Source: Nautilus pompilius (Eukaryota; Mollusca; Cephalopoda; Nautilida; Nautilidae). From it: DNA of 64,000 bases. Made by a program: the position numbers and the translations under genes. This document shows positions 11,239-24,420 of this stretch, in pieces. The stretch spans positions 124,001 through 188,000 of the forward strand of contig JACATO010002191.1 of assembly GCA_018389105.1 (NCBI GenBank). Reading direction: 5' to 3'. Within the stretch, counting starts at the first letter, position 1, and the number at the start of each line of letters is the position of its first letter. The notes below the pieces were generated by a model. That model saw only the letters and a list, made by a program, of their open reading frames with translations, was not told where the DNA came from and searched no databases.

Positions 11239-14200
11239 GTGAGTCAAGTTTCCAACTCAAAACAGCTTTGTTGTCTATCACGAGAGATGAGAAAGGTACT
11301 GTATCACAGCCTGTAAGGTTTAACTTATGCTGAATAACAGGTTTGAAGAGAAGGGTGGGTTGGAGAAATGATCCACCTATGGTATACAGAGGTTTGAGGC
11401 TATTTTAAAAGTAAGAATTTGGTCTGTTTATTCAGGTTAATTTTATAGCCTTTTATACTTGTCACTCATTAAGTTTAAAATTATTTTTCAGTGTTTTTTT
11501 AAGATTATTATTATTAATTAATTAATTAATTTTTCTTTTTTGGCTGCTATAAATTTTGGTGATACAAAGCCAAAATATCAAATTGCATGATGGCTCCGTT
11601 TATAATAACACTTGTGGTGTCAATTTTGAAGAAGAAGAATTAATCTAGCTAAATACATCTATGATATACTAGGGATGGTCAAATAATACCTAGCCAGACA
11701 TGAATACTACGATTCTTTTTCAGCCAGATTCCATTTGAACAGTGTCCCTTATGCTGTTGTTGCTTGTACTGTAAGAACCCCAAATGGCCAGTGTAGATTT
11801 TTTAATTGTGGGGAAAAAAGGGGGGGGACTAGGTGTATAATGTTTTGTCAGGGCCTTTTCTTTCTGAGTTTATCAGTGCTTTCCCTGTTTGATTAAGTTG
11901 TGTATTGGCCTTACAGTGAACCTGTTGTGGCAGGTTACAGTTTGTTTGGTTTTGGCATAAGGTCCCCTAATTGGCACACTCAGCTCCTGTGTGAAGCTAT
12001 AGGAAGTGAGTGTGCAGTGTCCTACATTTCACTCACTCAGGCAGGAGGAACCAAGCCCCTCTGCTGCCCAGAAATGTATTGGCGATGAGTGAAACCCCTC
12101 GGCTTATTGATTGCACTGTAGGCCTGTTTGTAAAAGCTTTCTATTAAACTGATCTGGGGATGAATATTGCATCCCTTTGAAGAATCTGAAATCATCTCAA
12201 TGATCTTGTCGAGATATTCGATTTAATAGATTCAGTATAAACAGCACAAGTAATAAAGTGGTTATTAGCTTTGAAAACGTTCTCTGCTTTTTTGTCCATC
12301 TCTTCTTTCTCTTCTCTCCCCCCCCTTTTCTTTAAAATTTCCACATTCTTAAATAATCTGGTTATGAATTAGCAGCAGCGGAGTGAAGGCTGCTGCTTTA
12401 TGGGTTGTGGGATGTTCATAATTTTCTGTGGGCTGGATTTTTTTACACACACACACACACACATCCCCCTTCCCTCCTCGTATCACTTTGTGCCAGTGGA
12501 AATCTGTCCACTAGAAATGGTTGATATTAAAGAATGGACCTAAGAGATAGATTTAATTAAAGGAGAAAAAAAACAAAACAACAACAACAACAACAAAAAA
12601 CCTGAATTTGAATCTGATTTATCATCAGGACTTTTTATTATCAAACTCTTTCTGTTTTTTTTTTCTGCTTTCATGTGCAATCAATACTAAAGAAAATAGA
12701 ACTGTTGAAAATGGCTCAGTAGTAAACTGTTGGACTTCTTAAATATACTTTGGTAAGTGAAGGAGGAAACTGGTTGCCATGGAAATTTTATTGGGTTAAG
12801 CTGAGACGAAGTGGTTACTGTTATGGGTTAGTTTGGGATCTTGGCTTGGTGCGGATATTTTTGTGGGAAACCAGTTGCTTTGCTCGCAGATTTTAAATCA
12901 GAAACCCATTTGTCAGCTGCTGTGGGAAAAGTTTTTGATGGAATGAACTAATTAAAAGACTTTTTTTTTTTTTTTTAAAAAAGAGTGTGTGTAACGGACC
13001 TTGCTACATCAAACAAACAACGGTGAGTGTGAGAACAGTTATTTATTGTGTATCTCGTCCTGTTGTTGTTGTTATACAAGGAAAAGAAAACGCGAAAGTC
13101 TTTATGAAATTTTTTTCCTTTTTTCGGATATGATGGTTCAATATGAAGTATTTTAATTTGAGAATCCTGGCTTCACAAGAAACCACTGTAATTTACTTTT
13201 ACCTAATTGCTTACCAGTAGCCATTGCTTTAGTGTTTATTGTTGTGAGGGAGTCAAATTACAACAGATAGGTGGTGGGAGGGAGGGAGGGAGAGAGAGAG
13301 GAATGGTATCCTCAGTTTGACGAATAAACTGAGAATTTTTTTTTTTTTTAAAGTTTTGGTAAAGTTAAAAAAAAAAGAAAACTTGAGAAAAGAAATAACT
13401 GAAGGCAGTGGCAATTCATGAAGAATAATCAAAGACATTGACATAATTTTATTTTTTTAAAATAACCAGAAGTGATGATGTTCCATTGCAGTAATTTCTT
13501 GTAATGTTAGTCTTCATTTCTGTGAGAATAATTATTAAAATGACAAAGTAGTTATTTGGCGAGTAAACTATATCCTTATATGCGATGAATGACTTATTTT
13601 TTTTTTAAATGCAGGGTAACTTTATCCAGGAATTTGAATATAAATGAAATTTTGGAACTGTGTAAGGAAACTGCAACTTTGTTTTATTAAATCTTTGTAT
13701 TTATCCAAAAATTAAATTCATTTTGTGTCTGCCATGTCTTATTTCTGAGTCTGTTACGGAGATCTGCTGCACTTGCCAAGGATGGAATTTGTGGATGTAC
13801 CAAACACTGCATGACAAGGAGTTGAATTGTGTTGTTGACAAACGTTTAAATAAAATATGTTTTAAGTTAAACCCACAACAACAACAACAAACGAAATAAA
13901 CCAGAATGTCTAAAACTGTTGCAGCATTTCTCTCTGGGAACGTTTTCTTAATTTGGTGAATGGGAACTTGTTTACAGACAGACTGCACTGCAGCAGGTTG
14001 GGATGGTAGACAGTTATTTTGAGGTTTTTAAAAAATTGCTAAACTTTCTAATTAGTTGGCAGTTTTTGTTATGCTGTTTAAACTGGCAAATCAGTATTAA
14101 ACAAAGAAATTAAATTAAAGATCTAGAAGAATCTGGCAGTATCTCTTATCAGCTCAAGCATTGCTGCCTTGTCTTTAAATCAAAAAAGATAGACTGATGC

Positions 14201-17075
14201 TTCTTGGTACGAGAACCTTTCTGATTAATCTGTATTTTTGGTAATCATTTGCAAAAATATTGTAGTTTACCCGTTATTTGGTTACAACTTTATAATAATT
14301 CCCAAAAAAAAATCTCGACTGCTCCATTAAGTCAAAAGTTGATCATGTTAAAAATATGCAAATTTACATGTGGTTGATTTGGGGCATTATTAATCAAGTG
14401 AGAGACTTAATCTTGTACTCCTTTTCTGGTCAGTGGCTGAAACAGTGTGACCAGGGTCTTCTGATTTAGTGTGCATGACCCACTGTATTCACAGATAAGT
14501 TTTGCAGTTTCACATCATTTACAACATTACAAGAGATTTACTTATCTTTTAAACTTTGGGAATTTCAAAAAATACCTATTACACTGCATTCAAATGCTGT
14601 CTGTAATTGGAAGACTTTGTTTCATCTCTACAAAAACCTTTTACTCTTGAAAGAGGCACTAGGTGGCAGCATTTTTTTGTTGCTGGTAGTTTTTCAGTAC
14701 ACTGAGAAGGGACAGTAAAGAAGATGTGTTCTGTACAACATATGTTAATAGATCACAAAATATCCACACGTCTTCAAGACCTCTACATAGAGAATGTATA
14801 GTTATGGTATTACCAACTTTTGATTAAATAGAATACAGAGATAATGACAACAATCAAAACAAAACCTGTAGTAACAAGTGGTGACTGTGCATTATTCTGT
14901 ATTAGGGTTTTATTATTGTACTATTCTCTCAGAAAAATAGGCTGACAATGGGGTTTTTATTTAAACACAACCACCTGCATGCACATGCATAATGTGTATG
15001 ACAAAGTAAACAATCATACACAAGTATTGCATAATTCATCAAGATAAATTTTGTTTCCAGACTCCAAGTATGCCTACGGCCTTGTGAGGCCTGCCTCTTT
15101 GATACAGCCTGCAAATGACATTTATCCATCACGCCACATTAATTGGGTAATAGAGGGGAATATTTTTTTTTACCTGTAAACTTTTTTTTCCATTTTTCAT
15201 ATTCAATCATTTCTGTCATTGCATTCATCTTGCAGTTCTGTGATCATTTTCATGAGCTGTGTGTTAATGTGTGGTACACCAAAGGTTTTGAAAGTTGTTC
15301 TCTACCCTAAGTAAGCAAAGGTTCCCTACCACTAATTTAGTTATGGCATGCAAGAAGAAATCCAACTGTGTAGCTAGAATATTTTTTTATATATGGAGAC
15401 TTCATTGTTGTTGGAATAATTAAAGGTTTTAGATGTGTGGACAGCAACAAGTTTGTTCAGACATCTGCATTTGGAAATACTTGTGGACATAACTATAAAT
15501 TAACTAAAGTTTTAATAATGTAGCTTGCTATTAGAAAACAAAGAAACCTTCCTTTTCTTTTCTTTTTTTCAATAACAATTAAAGTGTATGGAAGATGGAA
15601 TAAATTTCTAATATTAATAATTGCCTCAGAAAAAGGAAACAGGACAGGAAGTCTCAGAACTTGTATAAAGCCTATCCAGTGTTGTTTCTTTTTCTTCTAA
15701 CATGCAAGTGGTTGTAATAGACTGTTCAACATAGTTGAACAGACATGTGGATTCACCACTGCCTTACTGAAAGAATATAATTTAATTAGGCAGTTTGCTC
15801 TTTCTTTTTTTTTTTTTATTATTTCTCGGAAAGAAGGCTTGTCTAAGCCATGATGGATTTAAACCTCAATATAATCACCATGCTGAGCAAATCTAAACCA
15901 AATTTTGACATTTATCGCAAAATGTGAATTGTTAATTTGCAGTTTTTAACTTGCTTACCCTGAACTCAGTTAAATGATACATAATTTTGTTAAAGACTGA
16001 AAATTATTTTGGAGTAGTTGACTTGGTAATATATATATATATATATGTTTTTTTTTTTTTAAATTTATTTATTTGCTCGCTACAACCTGACAGGTGCAAA
16101 ATGCTGGAAAAAAATACAAAGTGCAAAAATGGTGGTTAAAGACAGATGTGTCAGACATTCTCCAAAGGGGGCATCCACGCTTCCATAGCTTGTGGAGGAA
16201 GTATTAACATTGGGGCCGTGCACCTACAACCAGGAACTGTTCTCCATCTACAATCAACTGATCTAATTATAGGAGGAGAAAATAAAATGTGGTGTTCTAG
16301 AGAAGTTTGCCTCGAGCTGGCTTCATGAAATTATCTCTCTTTCACGTAGATTTATATTTATGGATTTCTCTTCTCTCCTCTCTTTCACTCAATGGATGCT
16401 AAATGTCATAAAGAAGTATTGTTGAAAATCTAATCCGCCAAGTTTTTTTTTTTTGTTGTTGTTGTTGATTATTGGAATGAAATTGCTAATTTCAGACTTT
16501 TTAAATATTTACACACACAAGATAGAGGAAGAAACACCTGTGGTAAAATGGATTTGGTTGTGTAGTTTTGGAAATCTCTTTAATGCCTCCATGACGTTAA
16601 CAAGTAAAATACCTTTTAGGGAAGCAAGTTTCTCAAGGGTGGACTATTGCCATGTATGGTTTAGTGTCTCAGCTTTGGGTCCCTACCACTTGATGTAAAC
16701 ACAAGGTCATATCAAACTTTTGGTAAAGAGAACTAACTGTTCATTTATGGGACTGTGTAAATTTTAGCAGAACTCCAACTTTAAACTAATTCACTGCGGA
16801 TGGGATGCTAAGTATTATATACATTTTTTTCCTAAATCTGCATTGAACTGAGAGGGGAAAGATCTGGGTTTGAAAGACAGTCTCCCCCATGACCTTTTTT
16901 TAAATGAGACACAAGGAAAAAGCATCACAAATGCTTGAAGAAGAGATTACTTAACGTATACATTCCTAGATGTCTTATGCAACATTTCAAGATTTATGAT
17001 AAGTTAATATCATCAGACTTCTAGGCTTCTATGTCATTTAAACCTTTGTTTTCAGATGAGAATTCATACATTCTC

Positions 17076-17106
<31 letters not shown>

Positions 17107-17961
17107 ATATTTTTGTATCCATAAATGATTTAATGCATAGGAATTTTTATACTCATTGAATCAAAATTTCTGTGGGATACTCCTCTCTCTGTAGTATTCT
17201 TTGATTGCAGTTTATTTTATTTCTCCTATTGGCAGCCATGCTCATTTATTCAGTTGATTGGTTTGTGTGTGTGTGTGTGAGGGAGAGAGAGAGAGAGATG
17301 ACATCAGTACAGAGAGAGAGAGAGAGAGAGGAAGAGACTAACTGAGAGAAATATGTGAAATGACTGGTTTTGCAGTTTTACGCTATAACACACTGTGTTT
17401 ACACGTGTGTGCGTACAGTGTCGTCAGCATTCTTAAGCTACCCTGTACATGGCAGGTTATACCGAATATTGGTTGCTTTCATTCATTCATTTTCATATTA
17501 TATTTGCTTTTAATTAACTGAGAAATTGTAGAATTTAAAATCTCTTATTAATCAAAATAAACTCATTATAAATTTTTAAAAAAAAATGCAGTTCAAACAT
17601 CTGAGTACAGCTATGTGTACTCTTGGTGGACTATGATGGATTAGAATTCTTTAATTACGCAGAGCGCTCCATAACTAACCGACCACAAATTCAAATGCTC
17701 ACATTCCACTAAAAATTACTCAGGATCAAGCAATACGATGTCTGTCCTCATCTTGTTAGGAAGCAACATAAGGAAATCAAAGATAGTATATGTATAAACT
17801 ATACTGTAATGAGACACCGATGTTGGCAAATCTCAAAGATGGCATTAAACAATGATTCCACAACAGGTCAGAAGAAAGAAAAAAATTCAAAGTGGCAGAT
17901 TCCTGTACAGAAATTAATTTTAGCATATTGTGTGAGAACCCCTGGCATGAACATTGACTTA
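11239..17961 (+). other. Intron, mostly unique AT-rich sequence
   Basis: No exon or RNA gene was recognised. It holds a short self-complementary repeat at 11664-11745, a CA run near 12447, CAA runs near 12580 and 13875, a TA run at 17079-17111 and GA runs at 17278-17330. Open stretches of 60-95 codons here look random. Confidence 0.5.
11664..11745. repeat. Short self-complementary repeat, copy A
   Basis: TACTAGGGATGGTCAAAT at the left and CAGCCAGATTCCATTTGAAC at the right are partly inverted copies of one another, with TAGCCAGA inside. A related copy with the same end motif (CTAGGAATGGTTAAAT) and the same CAGCCAGATT block lies at 20003-20083. It probably belongs to a short non-autonomous element family. 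Confidence 0.4.
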
Positions 17962-18790
17962 TCACTGGTGTCTTGTGCTCCTGATGAGTCTTTGGATGTT
18001 GACTTGAGCCAGATAGTCCCATTCTACAAGAGTGTTGACAAGTTTCTGCGAAGTTTGTGGTAGCATAGGATGTTTTACAAAGGCAGCTTGAAGCTTGTTC
18101 CAAACTTGTTTGATTGGGTTAAGAACAAATGACTGTTTCCTGCTCCAGGTACTGGTTGGTTACCCAGGGCAGACAGGTGTTATCATTCATGAGAATGAAG
18201 TTATCTCCAATAATACCTGTATGGCCTCACTGTAAACATCAAGGATCTCGTCTTATCTCTTCTTTAAACTTGTCATGGTGTTGTTCTGGAAGACACTGAG
18301 GTTTAATCTCACCCCACACCATCAGTGAGCATAGCAGTTACGTTCATTAGCATCTTGAAACCTCTTTCCTCACCTTCTCTCCAGCATAACGCATTGACTT
18401 TTACAGTCCAAACGATATCCAGACTTGTACAGGGGTCCATGATCTACAGTACAGTTCTGCTAGACCCTCTGGTGGCTCATGGTTACTGGTCTCAGCTTTT
18501 CAGGATTGCATATCATCAGCCCAAAATTAATTATGTACTGTTTGTTTTGAGACATTGAAAATCTGTTAAATTTTGAAAGTTGAAATTTTACCGAGTTTTT
18601 TTTTTTTTTTTTTTGAAAAACCAAAAGGTGATTCAGTCAATGCATTATTGACTTGAATCAGCCACAACCATGTCATCTAGCAGTACTAACAAATGTTTGA
18701 TGTCAAGTCCAGGCCGTAGAAATAACATTTTGACTGACACTAAGCTCATCTGCTACATGACGCTGAAATGTTCCAGACTCCACCGTATTG
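17962..18790 (-). pseudogene. Degraded Tc1-like transposase
   Basis: On the minus strand the three parts of a Tc1-type transposase are visible in order but in shifting frames. An N-terminal helix-turn-helix piece (FQRHVADELSVSQNVIS) lies at about 18700-18780. A central piece with GERYADANV-like words and GDNFILMNDN, which should hold the second catalytic Asp, lies near 18190-18430. A C-terminal piece beginning LNPIKQVWNKL ends with a stop at 17962-17964. Tc1 elements move by a DDE transposase; this copy is broken by frameshifts and stops and cannot be active. Terminal inverted repeats were not found by eye, so element borders are unknown. Confidence 0.7.
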
Positions 18791-19084
18791 TCATTGGTGT
18801 ACCATTCTGTTTTTACCAGCAATTTTAAAAAGAAATTATCAGTTTGTTGATGAAGCTGCTCTTCAGTGCCAAAATGGCAGCATGCAGCACATTGGCATTT
18901 ATCTGAAAATGATGGGATTGTATATTCACATGCATCTCAAACCTTCACACATTAAAGGAAATTCAATTGCATGGGGATTCCAAAGAAGGGATTAGAGTTT
19001 GGAACAAAAAGTACATTGTACTAGTATTTTGTTGATGATGATAATTTAATCTTTAGCCATTTGTAACAAAATAACAGGAAGTTT

Positions 19085-19795
19085 GCTTCATTCTTCATCA
19101 TAAATGGAACTGCAGACACCTATTTCATTGAGAAAAGAGATGTAAGATTCAGGTGATTGCTCACATAGACATCATTTTTTTCTTTTCCATACAGGACAGA
19201 ACTAATTCTGTGCATAGTTTCCACTATTTCTTTTTCGAATGCAGCAGCAGCAGTTGTAATACACATACACCTTTTCCCTTCTCAACATTTCATGAGAAGA
19301 AAGTCTGGAGGTGTTAAATCACAAGATCTCAGAGGTGGGGCACTTGGCAAAAATGCATACGTATGCCCAACTATTGCTCTGGAAAGTATCCATCTGGCCA
19401 CTGCTGGACCATATGGGGCATGTGACCTGTCCTGTATGAGCCATAAATTGTTTGTGTGCTAAATTTTTAGTTCATGCAGGGTCTTGCTATTTGTAATTAT
19501 GTTTTCAAGGAAAACCAACAGTGTCGTTGCTTTGGACACCCATTCAGACTTCAGCCACTTGGCAAAATGGCGTCCTGCAGTTTTAGCAAGTCATATCTTG
19601 TTGAATTCTATACACTGATGCATTAATGGAAGATGGAATGGTTAACAGCTTCCATGGTTCCCTCTGTACAAATGAATGTTTTTCGCACCAGTGCTCTTGG
19701 CATCATGTCTTCGGCCAAGAACACCTACTCGGTGGACAGTCGTTGAGTCCGTCCCGAGATGGTGATTTGGACATCTAACTGCCACCAAATGAACT
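19085..19795 (-). pseudogene. Degraded DDE transposase (C-terminal catalytic part)
   Basis: Minus-strand frames contain words typical of the Tc1/mariner-superfamily transposases found in arthropods and molluscs: a Tyr-X-Thr-Gly-His segment, Trp-X-Asp-X-X-Phe-Pro (19420-19380), and SCDLTPPDFLLM at about 19330-19290, where the third catalytic Asp sits. Several stops and frame changes interrupt it. The family is inferred from the LTPPDF motif; a finer name is not justified. It may once have been part of the same insertion cluster as the Tc1 relic next to it. Confidence 0.5.
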
Positions 19796-20002
19796 TAACA
19801 GAAGTTCCTGCTGTCGCTTCATGTTTTTAGATGTGAGAGGAAATCAGGGTGATGAGGAGGAACAAACCTCCACATGGCTGGCCGGAATAGAGGAGTTGGA
19901 ATAAACCAAGCCAGAGAGGTTACGCCGAACTGCGTCGGGCTGAACTGAGATCTAAACTTGGCCCGGATAGTACTGTAGGCAACCAGTTAAATATGTATAC
20001 TA

Positions 20003-20083
20003 GGAATGGTTAAATGAACTGGCCAGTTATTATTACAATGATATTATTCCAGCCAGATTTTATTTTTTAACCATTCCTAGTTT
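20003..20083. repeat. Short self-complementary repeat, copy B
   Basis: CTAGGAATGGTTAAAT at the left is matched by the inverted ATTTTTTAACCATTCCTAG-like sequence at the right, about 80 bases apart. It shares the end motif and the CAGCCAGATT block with copy A at 11664. The arrangement suggests a foldback or very short inverted-repeat element. Confidence 0.5.
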
Positions 20084-22253
20084 ACATGTATTAACATAAT
20101 AAAGATAGTATCTTCTGTCAAAGGTAGCATAAAGTAATTCAGAAATTAAAAGCACACACTGTTCTTTGTTCTGGCTGCCCTTGGTGGGGATTTCTTAAAA
20201 TAATAGTCCTGATAGCACATTTAAATGCAGTGTAAACCTGAGTACATCCTCTGTTCTTTATTTTGAAAAGAAATGTTGATATAGATTACAGGAGAAATTG
20301 CATGTGTAAATATGCTTTATTTTTATGATTATCTGCATCTTAAGGTAAAAGATTACTTCATGGTACTGTTTATATTGGTTGTCAGTTGTCTCTTAACTTA
20401 GCTGATGTTTTGTTTGCGGAAGCAAGTCTGGCTTAAGACAAGATCAAGTTTAAAAAAAACAACAGTAGTTTGGTTTATTTGGTCTGGTTTTTAGGAACTG
20501 TCATGGCTTAGGTAAGGATTCCCAGGAAATAAGTTTACCATAACAGGCAGCAGAGCCTTGCTCTATCTGTCTGTCTGTCTGTCTGTTTTTGTCTCTCTCT
20601 GTGTGTGGGCAGAATGATTGCTGTACTGTGGAAAAAAAATTTTTCTGTCAACTCAAGAGTTTAGCAGAATCTCGTCTAGTCTACTTTGGTTGTGTTGTGT
20701 TGCATTTCTGTTGCCTCTTCTTTGACAGGTGGCAATCAACATCTGCTACCTGTTTGTTTAGGAAGCCCTGCCTCCCACTGCTCATCAAGAAAAGGAAAAC
20801 TGGCATGGAAGAGGGGCCTCATGTAGAGATTCTACTTAGTGGGTTTCCTTTGAAAAATGTATACAGTTTCTTAGGAGCATGGGTTGATTGTATAACTATC
20901 AAGATCCAATCTGACCTTCCAGTTGCTCTCTGAAATATTATCTGTATCTGTATAGTGTAATGAATACTTTATTCAGGTATCTGTTTATTCTTATTTTGTA
21001 GTAGGCTGAGGATAGTAATTGGCAGGGATTTCTTAATTGTTCCACTTACACAGTGGTTCTTAAAATGGCATTACTCTTGTGCTGTGTTACAGTTTAATTT
21101 ATGTTTTCCATACAACATTAATTAAAATGGGGAATTTTTTCTCTTTCTTTCCGCTTCTCTGATACATAACAGAAGCTTGCTGCTGCCCGTGGCTCAAGTT
21201 GAACTGGTGATACTTGGTGAATTGAGTCGACTTAAATTGTTTTTACAGGTACAGAAGACTCCCCCCACCCACACCTGTGTTTTTGCTTACAACGACATGT
21301 AGAGCTGCGTTTTTGTGATTTCACAAGTTAGGACATGCACTTGTGACTAGGCCCGTGTTATTAAGAAAAAAGGAATGATCAGGTGACCATACTGAGCTTA
21401 TGTCAAAGGGAAACTCTCAGAAATACCTGCATCCACTTGGATTCTGAGCCTGGCTGATGTAATATCTAATATAAGTAACTTATATGGTGAGAACAAACAC
21501 CCTAAGCTTAAATAAGAGTAATGTTAGATATTTTCAGTAGTCATGGTGTTTCCTGTGTTTTACTTTGTTTTTTTTTTTTTTCTTTCTGCTGATGAATGCA
21601 TTGATTTTCATTTACTTTTGTATCCAAGAGACCAGATCTGAAAACTTGATGGTTTTAGTTTTGTTAGTTATTGACAAAATCTTGGTGGCATCTTCAGTGT
21701 TTGCTGAGCTTTGCCTGATGCTAGACAAATTATTTCAAGAAACGGAAGAGTCCCTCCTTCCCCCCCCCAATCTTTTTCTTTCTTTCCCCCTCCCCTCAAA
21801 CTTTACCAGTAAACTTGTTTTACTGGGACGTCGTTCAGTTGAAACTCTGCTGAAATGGGACTGCCTTAATAGCATCCGACCTCCGGGTTTAGTTTGAATA
21901 CTCGTCCCTAGTATCATACTTGACCAAAAACTCCAAAAGACTCCGAGGCAGGGTTTAGAGCTTCTGCCAAGGTGCAACCAGTAACAACAATGGCTTCAGC
22001 GCCTCGTTCTACATGCATCTATAACCTCTGAAAGCAGTGGAATCAGAAGATTAAAGATTAATGTGGAATAACTAGAGCAAACAACTCTGCCAAAAAAATT
22101 CAGGTTCAGCACCGTGAACCAGCCAAGCAGCATTGAACCACAGAACCTTGTAGTTTAGCTTTTCTCTGCATTACCACTGTTGCATTTCCTTCCTTCTTTT
22201 TTTTTTTTTAAATTCCTTTTTCCGAAATTTCTCCTCTCTTTCCAACCTTCCAG
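20084..22253 (+). other. Intron, end of the 11-kb intron
   Basis: A small TCTG repeat lies at 20567-20586. Sequence at 21890-21930 read on the minus strand contains TACTAGGGACG, like the end motif of the short repeat family. The acceptor is CTTCCAG before 22254. No other feature recognised. Confidence 0.5.
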
Positions 22254-22475
22254 CACAACACTGACCCAAGCATCCGCAATCTACACGAGGAGTCTTCACT
22301 GGACCTTGCCGCTCAGTACGGACGTGTCGAGGTTGTCCAACAGCTGATCCGTAGCCATCCAGAGCTGATCCATAGAATTCACCCATTCAAATTCCCGCTC
22401 CATCTAGCTGCAAGAAATGGGCACAAACAGGTGGTGGAACTGCTCTTAGATGCTGGAGTCAACATCAATGCTAAG
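22254..22475 (+). CDS. ANKS1: ANKS1 exon: ankyrin repeats, part 3
   Basis: Seventy-four codons, phase 0 at both ends, acceptor TTCCAG and donor AAG/GTAAGA. It completes the previous repeat (HNTDPSIRN), codes a full repeat with SLDLAAQYGRVEVVQQLI, and then most of another with PLHLAARNGHKQVVELLLDAG ending VNINAK. The LHLAARNGHK-LLDAG segment is among the most conserved parts of ANKS1 and is the strongest evidence for the gene's identity. Base composition (about half GC) stands out from the flanking AT-rich introns. Confidence 0.95.
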
Positions 22476-23399
22476 GTAAGAGCCACATTTATTTCATTTT
22501 ATTTTCTATCAGCAGCAGCCCCCTTTTTTTTTTAGTTTTCAGAATTATTCCCAAAATTTTAGCATAAACGCAATTTTTTTTTTAAAGTCCAGTGGAGAAA
22601 GCAACTTTAAATTAGAACGACTTTTGTGAGGGAGGGGACATAACTACGTTTTAGAAACTACTTCAAGTGCAGCAACTCTTTTTTTAAACTTGGATTTATG
22701 TCTAGAATATTGATAGTATTATGCCCCTTAGATCAGCATTCCCATTTGTTTGTTTATTTCCATCCATTTTTATCATATCTCCCTTTTTTCCCTTCTGATG
22801 CTGGCTTCCTTAGACATACTAAAAGACAAAGGTAAACAAAGGAATTACATAATTTTAAGAGATTGGAAAAAAATTCACAGATACTGGGAGAGAGAGAGAG
22901 ACTTTTCATTTATTTGTTTGTAGTTTCTCTTTAAAAGTTTAGTTAGTTGCTTTCTTTTTAGAATGACCCTGTGCTGAACATTGCCGGAAGAAAAACAATA
23001 AAAAACAAACACGTGAATTTAATATATAGCATCAGTTAAAATATTTTTTATGAGTTCTTATGTTCTGTTGTGTTTTTTTTTTTTAAAAATTTTTTATTTG
23101 GAGGGAAGATTTCTTTAAGTATAAGGAAATATTCTTAGTGGTTACCAATGCACATAAATTTTTCTTTATGATACTTTATAGTATGGAACAACCATGCTCA
23201 GCTGTTGTGGTTGTGATGGCTGAGGATTGTCTCTTGATTAGATTTGAGGGTTTACTCGGCTCTCTCCTGTTGATGCTCTCCAGCTAGTGGCATACTCCCA
23301 GTTCTTCTGCTTTTTTAACTCCATTTTGCTTCAGTTTTCAACTTCTAATCAAAAAGTTTCTAGTAGAATTTTTCTTATAAGATGGGAGGGCTTGTCTTC

Positions 23400-23606
23400 A
23401 GACTTTCGGATCACTACATGATGAGAAGTTTTTCTCTTGGTTTCTGGATCACACCGTACATGACTGGGGGGGGTGGTGTCTTTAGGTTTCTGTATCATCG
23501 TACGTGATAAAGGGGCTTGTATCTAGCCTTCGGGATCACTGTACATGATGAGAAGTTTGTCCCCTGGTTCCTGGATCACACTGTACATGACTAGTATTGT
23601 CTGTTT
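23400..23606. repeat. Degenerate minisatellite around GGATCACxGTACATGA
   Basis: Five related cores occur at about 23407, 23446, 23490, 23540 and 23571, each reading close to GGATCACTGTACATGA. They alternate between a version followed by TGAGAAGTTT and one followed by CTGG or CTAG, giving a higher-order unit of about 130 bases repeated nearly twice. Confidence 0.6.
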
Positions 23607-24084
23607 TTCCCGCCCAGCATTCTATCAATCATGTTTTCCATGTGAGGGCTAAAACAAAAGAGGAGAAAAACTGTCTCTAGATTCATAAATGAAAGAAATT
23701 TGAGTTTAAACAAGATTTTTAAAGTTTAGTACATCAACAATAACTGGTAAAGAAATGAGAATATTTAACTTTCTATTTTATATGCATTTGATAGTTTGTT
23801 AATGATAATTTACACATTAAAATGAGAACATAAACACCATTGATAAGCATTTACTATTAATTTTTTTTTCTTTTCTCTTGATGTAAGTTATTATTCTTGC
23901 TCAACGCATTTTTAACTTAAACTTTATTCCTAATTTATAAGCATGTAAAAACATAGTTTATAAAACTTTCTCACCAATTTTGTCTGTTAGTTTTCCTACA
24001 GCTCAGAATCAAATAAAGGAGTGGGAATTTTTTCTGACATCAAATGACAGCATAATCTCTTGTAATGTATGGTTGTAATCATGC

Positions 24085-24420
24085 AGTAGCTGCTACTGTA
24101 GTGGTTAGTTTGGAAGAACTGGACTGCTGAGGTTGAGGGCCTGAGTTCAACCACCGGCCAGAACGATCAGCTTGATTTGTCTTACTTCCCTAGCATAATT
24201 TCTTCTCAGTCTTCCTCAGCGGCTGACTGTCTGTGTTTCCTCTGGGCTCTCTAGTTTTCTTCTGCATCTAAATATAGAGAGTTTTAGTATGATTTTTCTG
24301 CATGCTGAACCTTACCAGTCATGATGTGTGTATGGCTGCCACTGGAACACAGGTATGAAAGTGTGGATAGTGCATTGGAAAGCATTACCAATAAATAAAT
24401 AATGTGTGAGTTTTGCCACT
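24085..24420 (+). mobile_element. tRNA-derived SINE
   Basis: The 5' part has a tRNA-like pol III promoter: box A TAGTGGTTAGTTTGG at about 24099 and box B GAGTTCAACCACC at about 24150. A body with TTTCCTCTGGGCTCTC and GGCTGCCACTGG follows, and it ends in short AATAAATAAATAA repeats near 24390. The body motifs recur in the SINEs at 34440, 37495 and 42840, so these form one family. The 5' head is diverged, so this is an old copy. Confidence 0.7.

Noticed and set aside
16146..16328. 60-codon frame with SINIGAVHLQPGTVLHLQST
   Set aside because: No splice sites, no family, and normal length for chance in this sequence.
23400..23606. CRISPR-like spacing of repeated cores
   Set aside because: Repeats are degenerate and spacers irregular, and the genome is eukaryotic.
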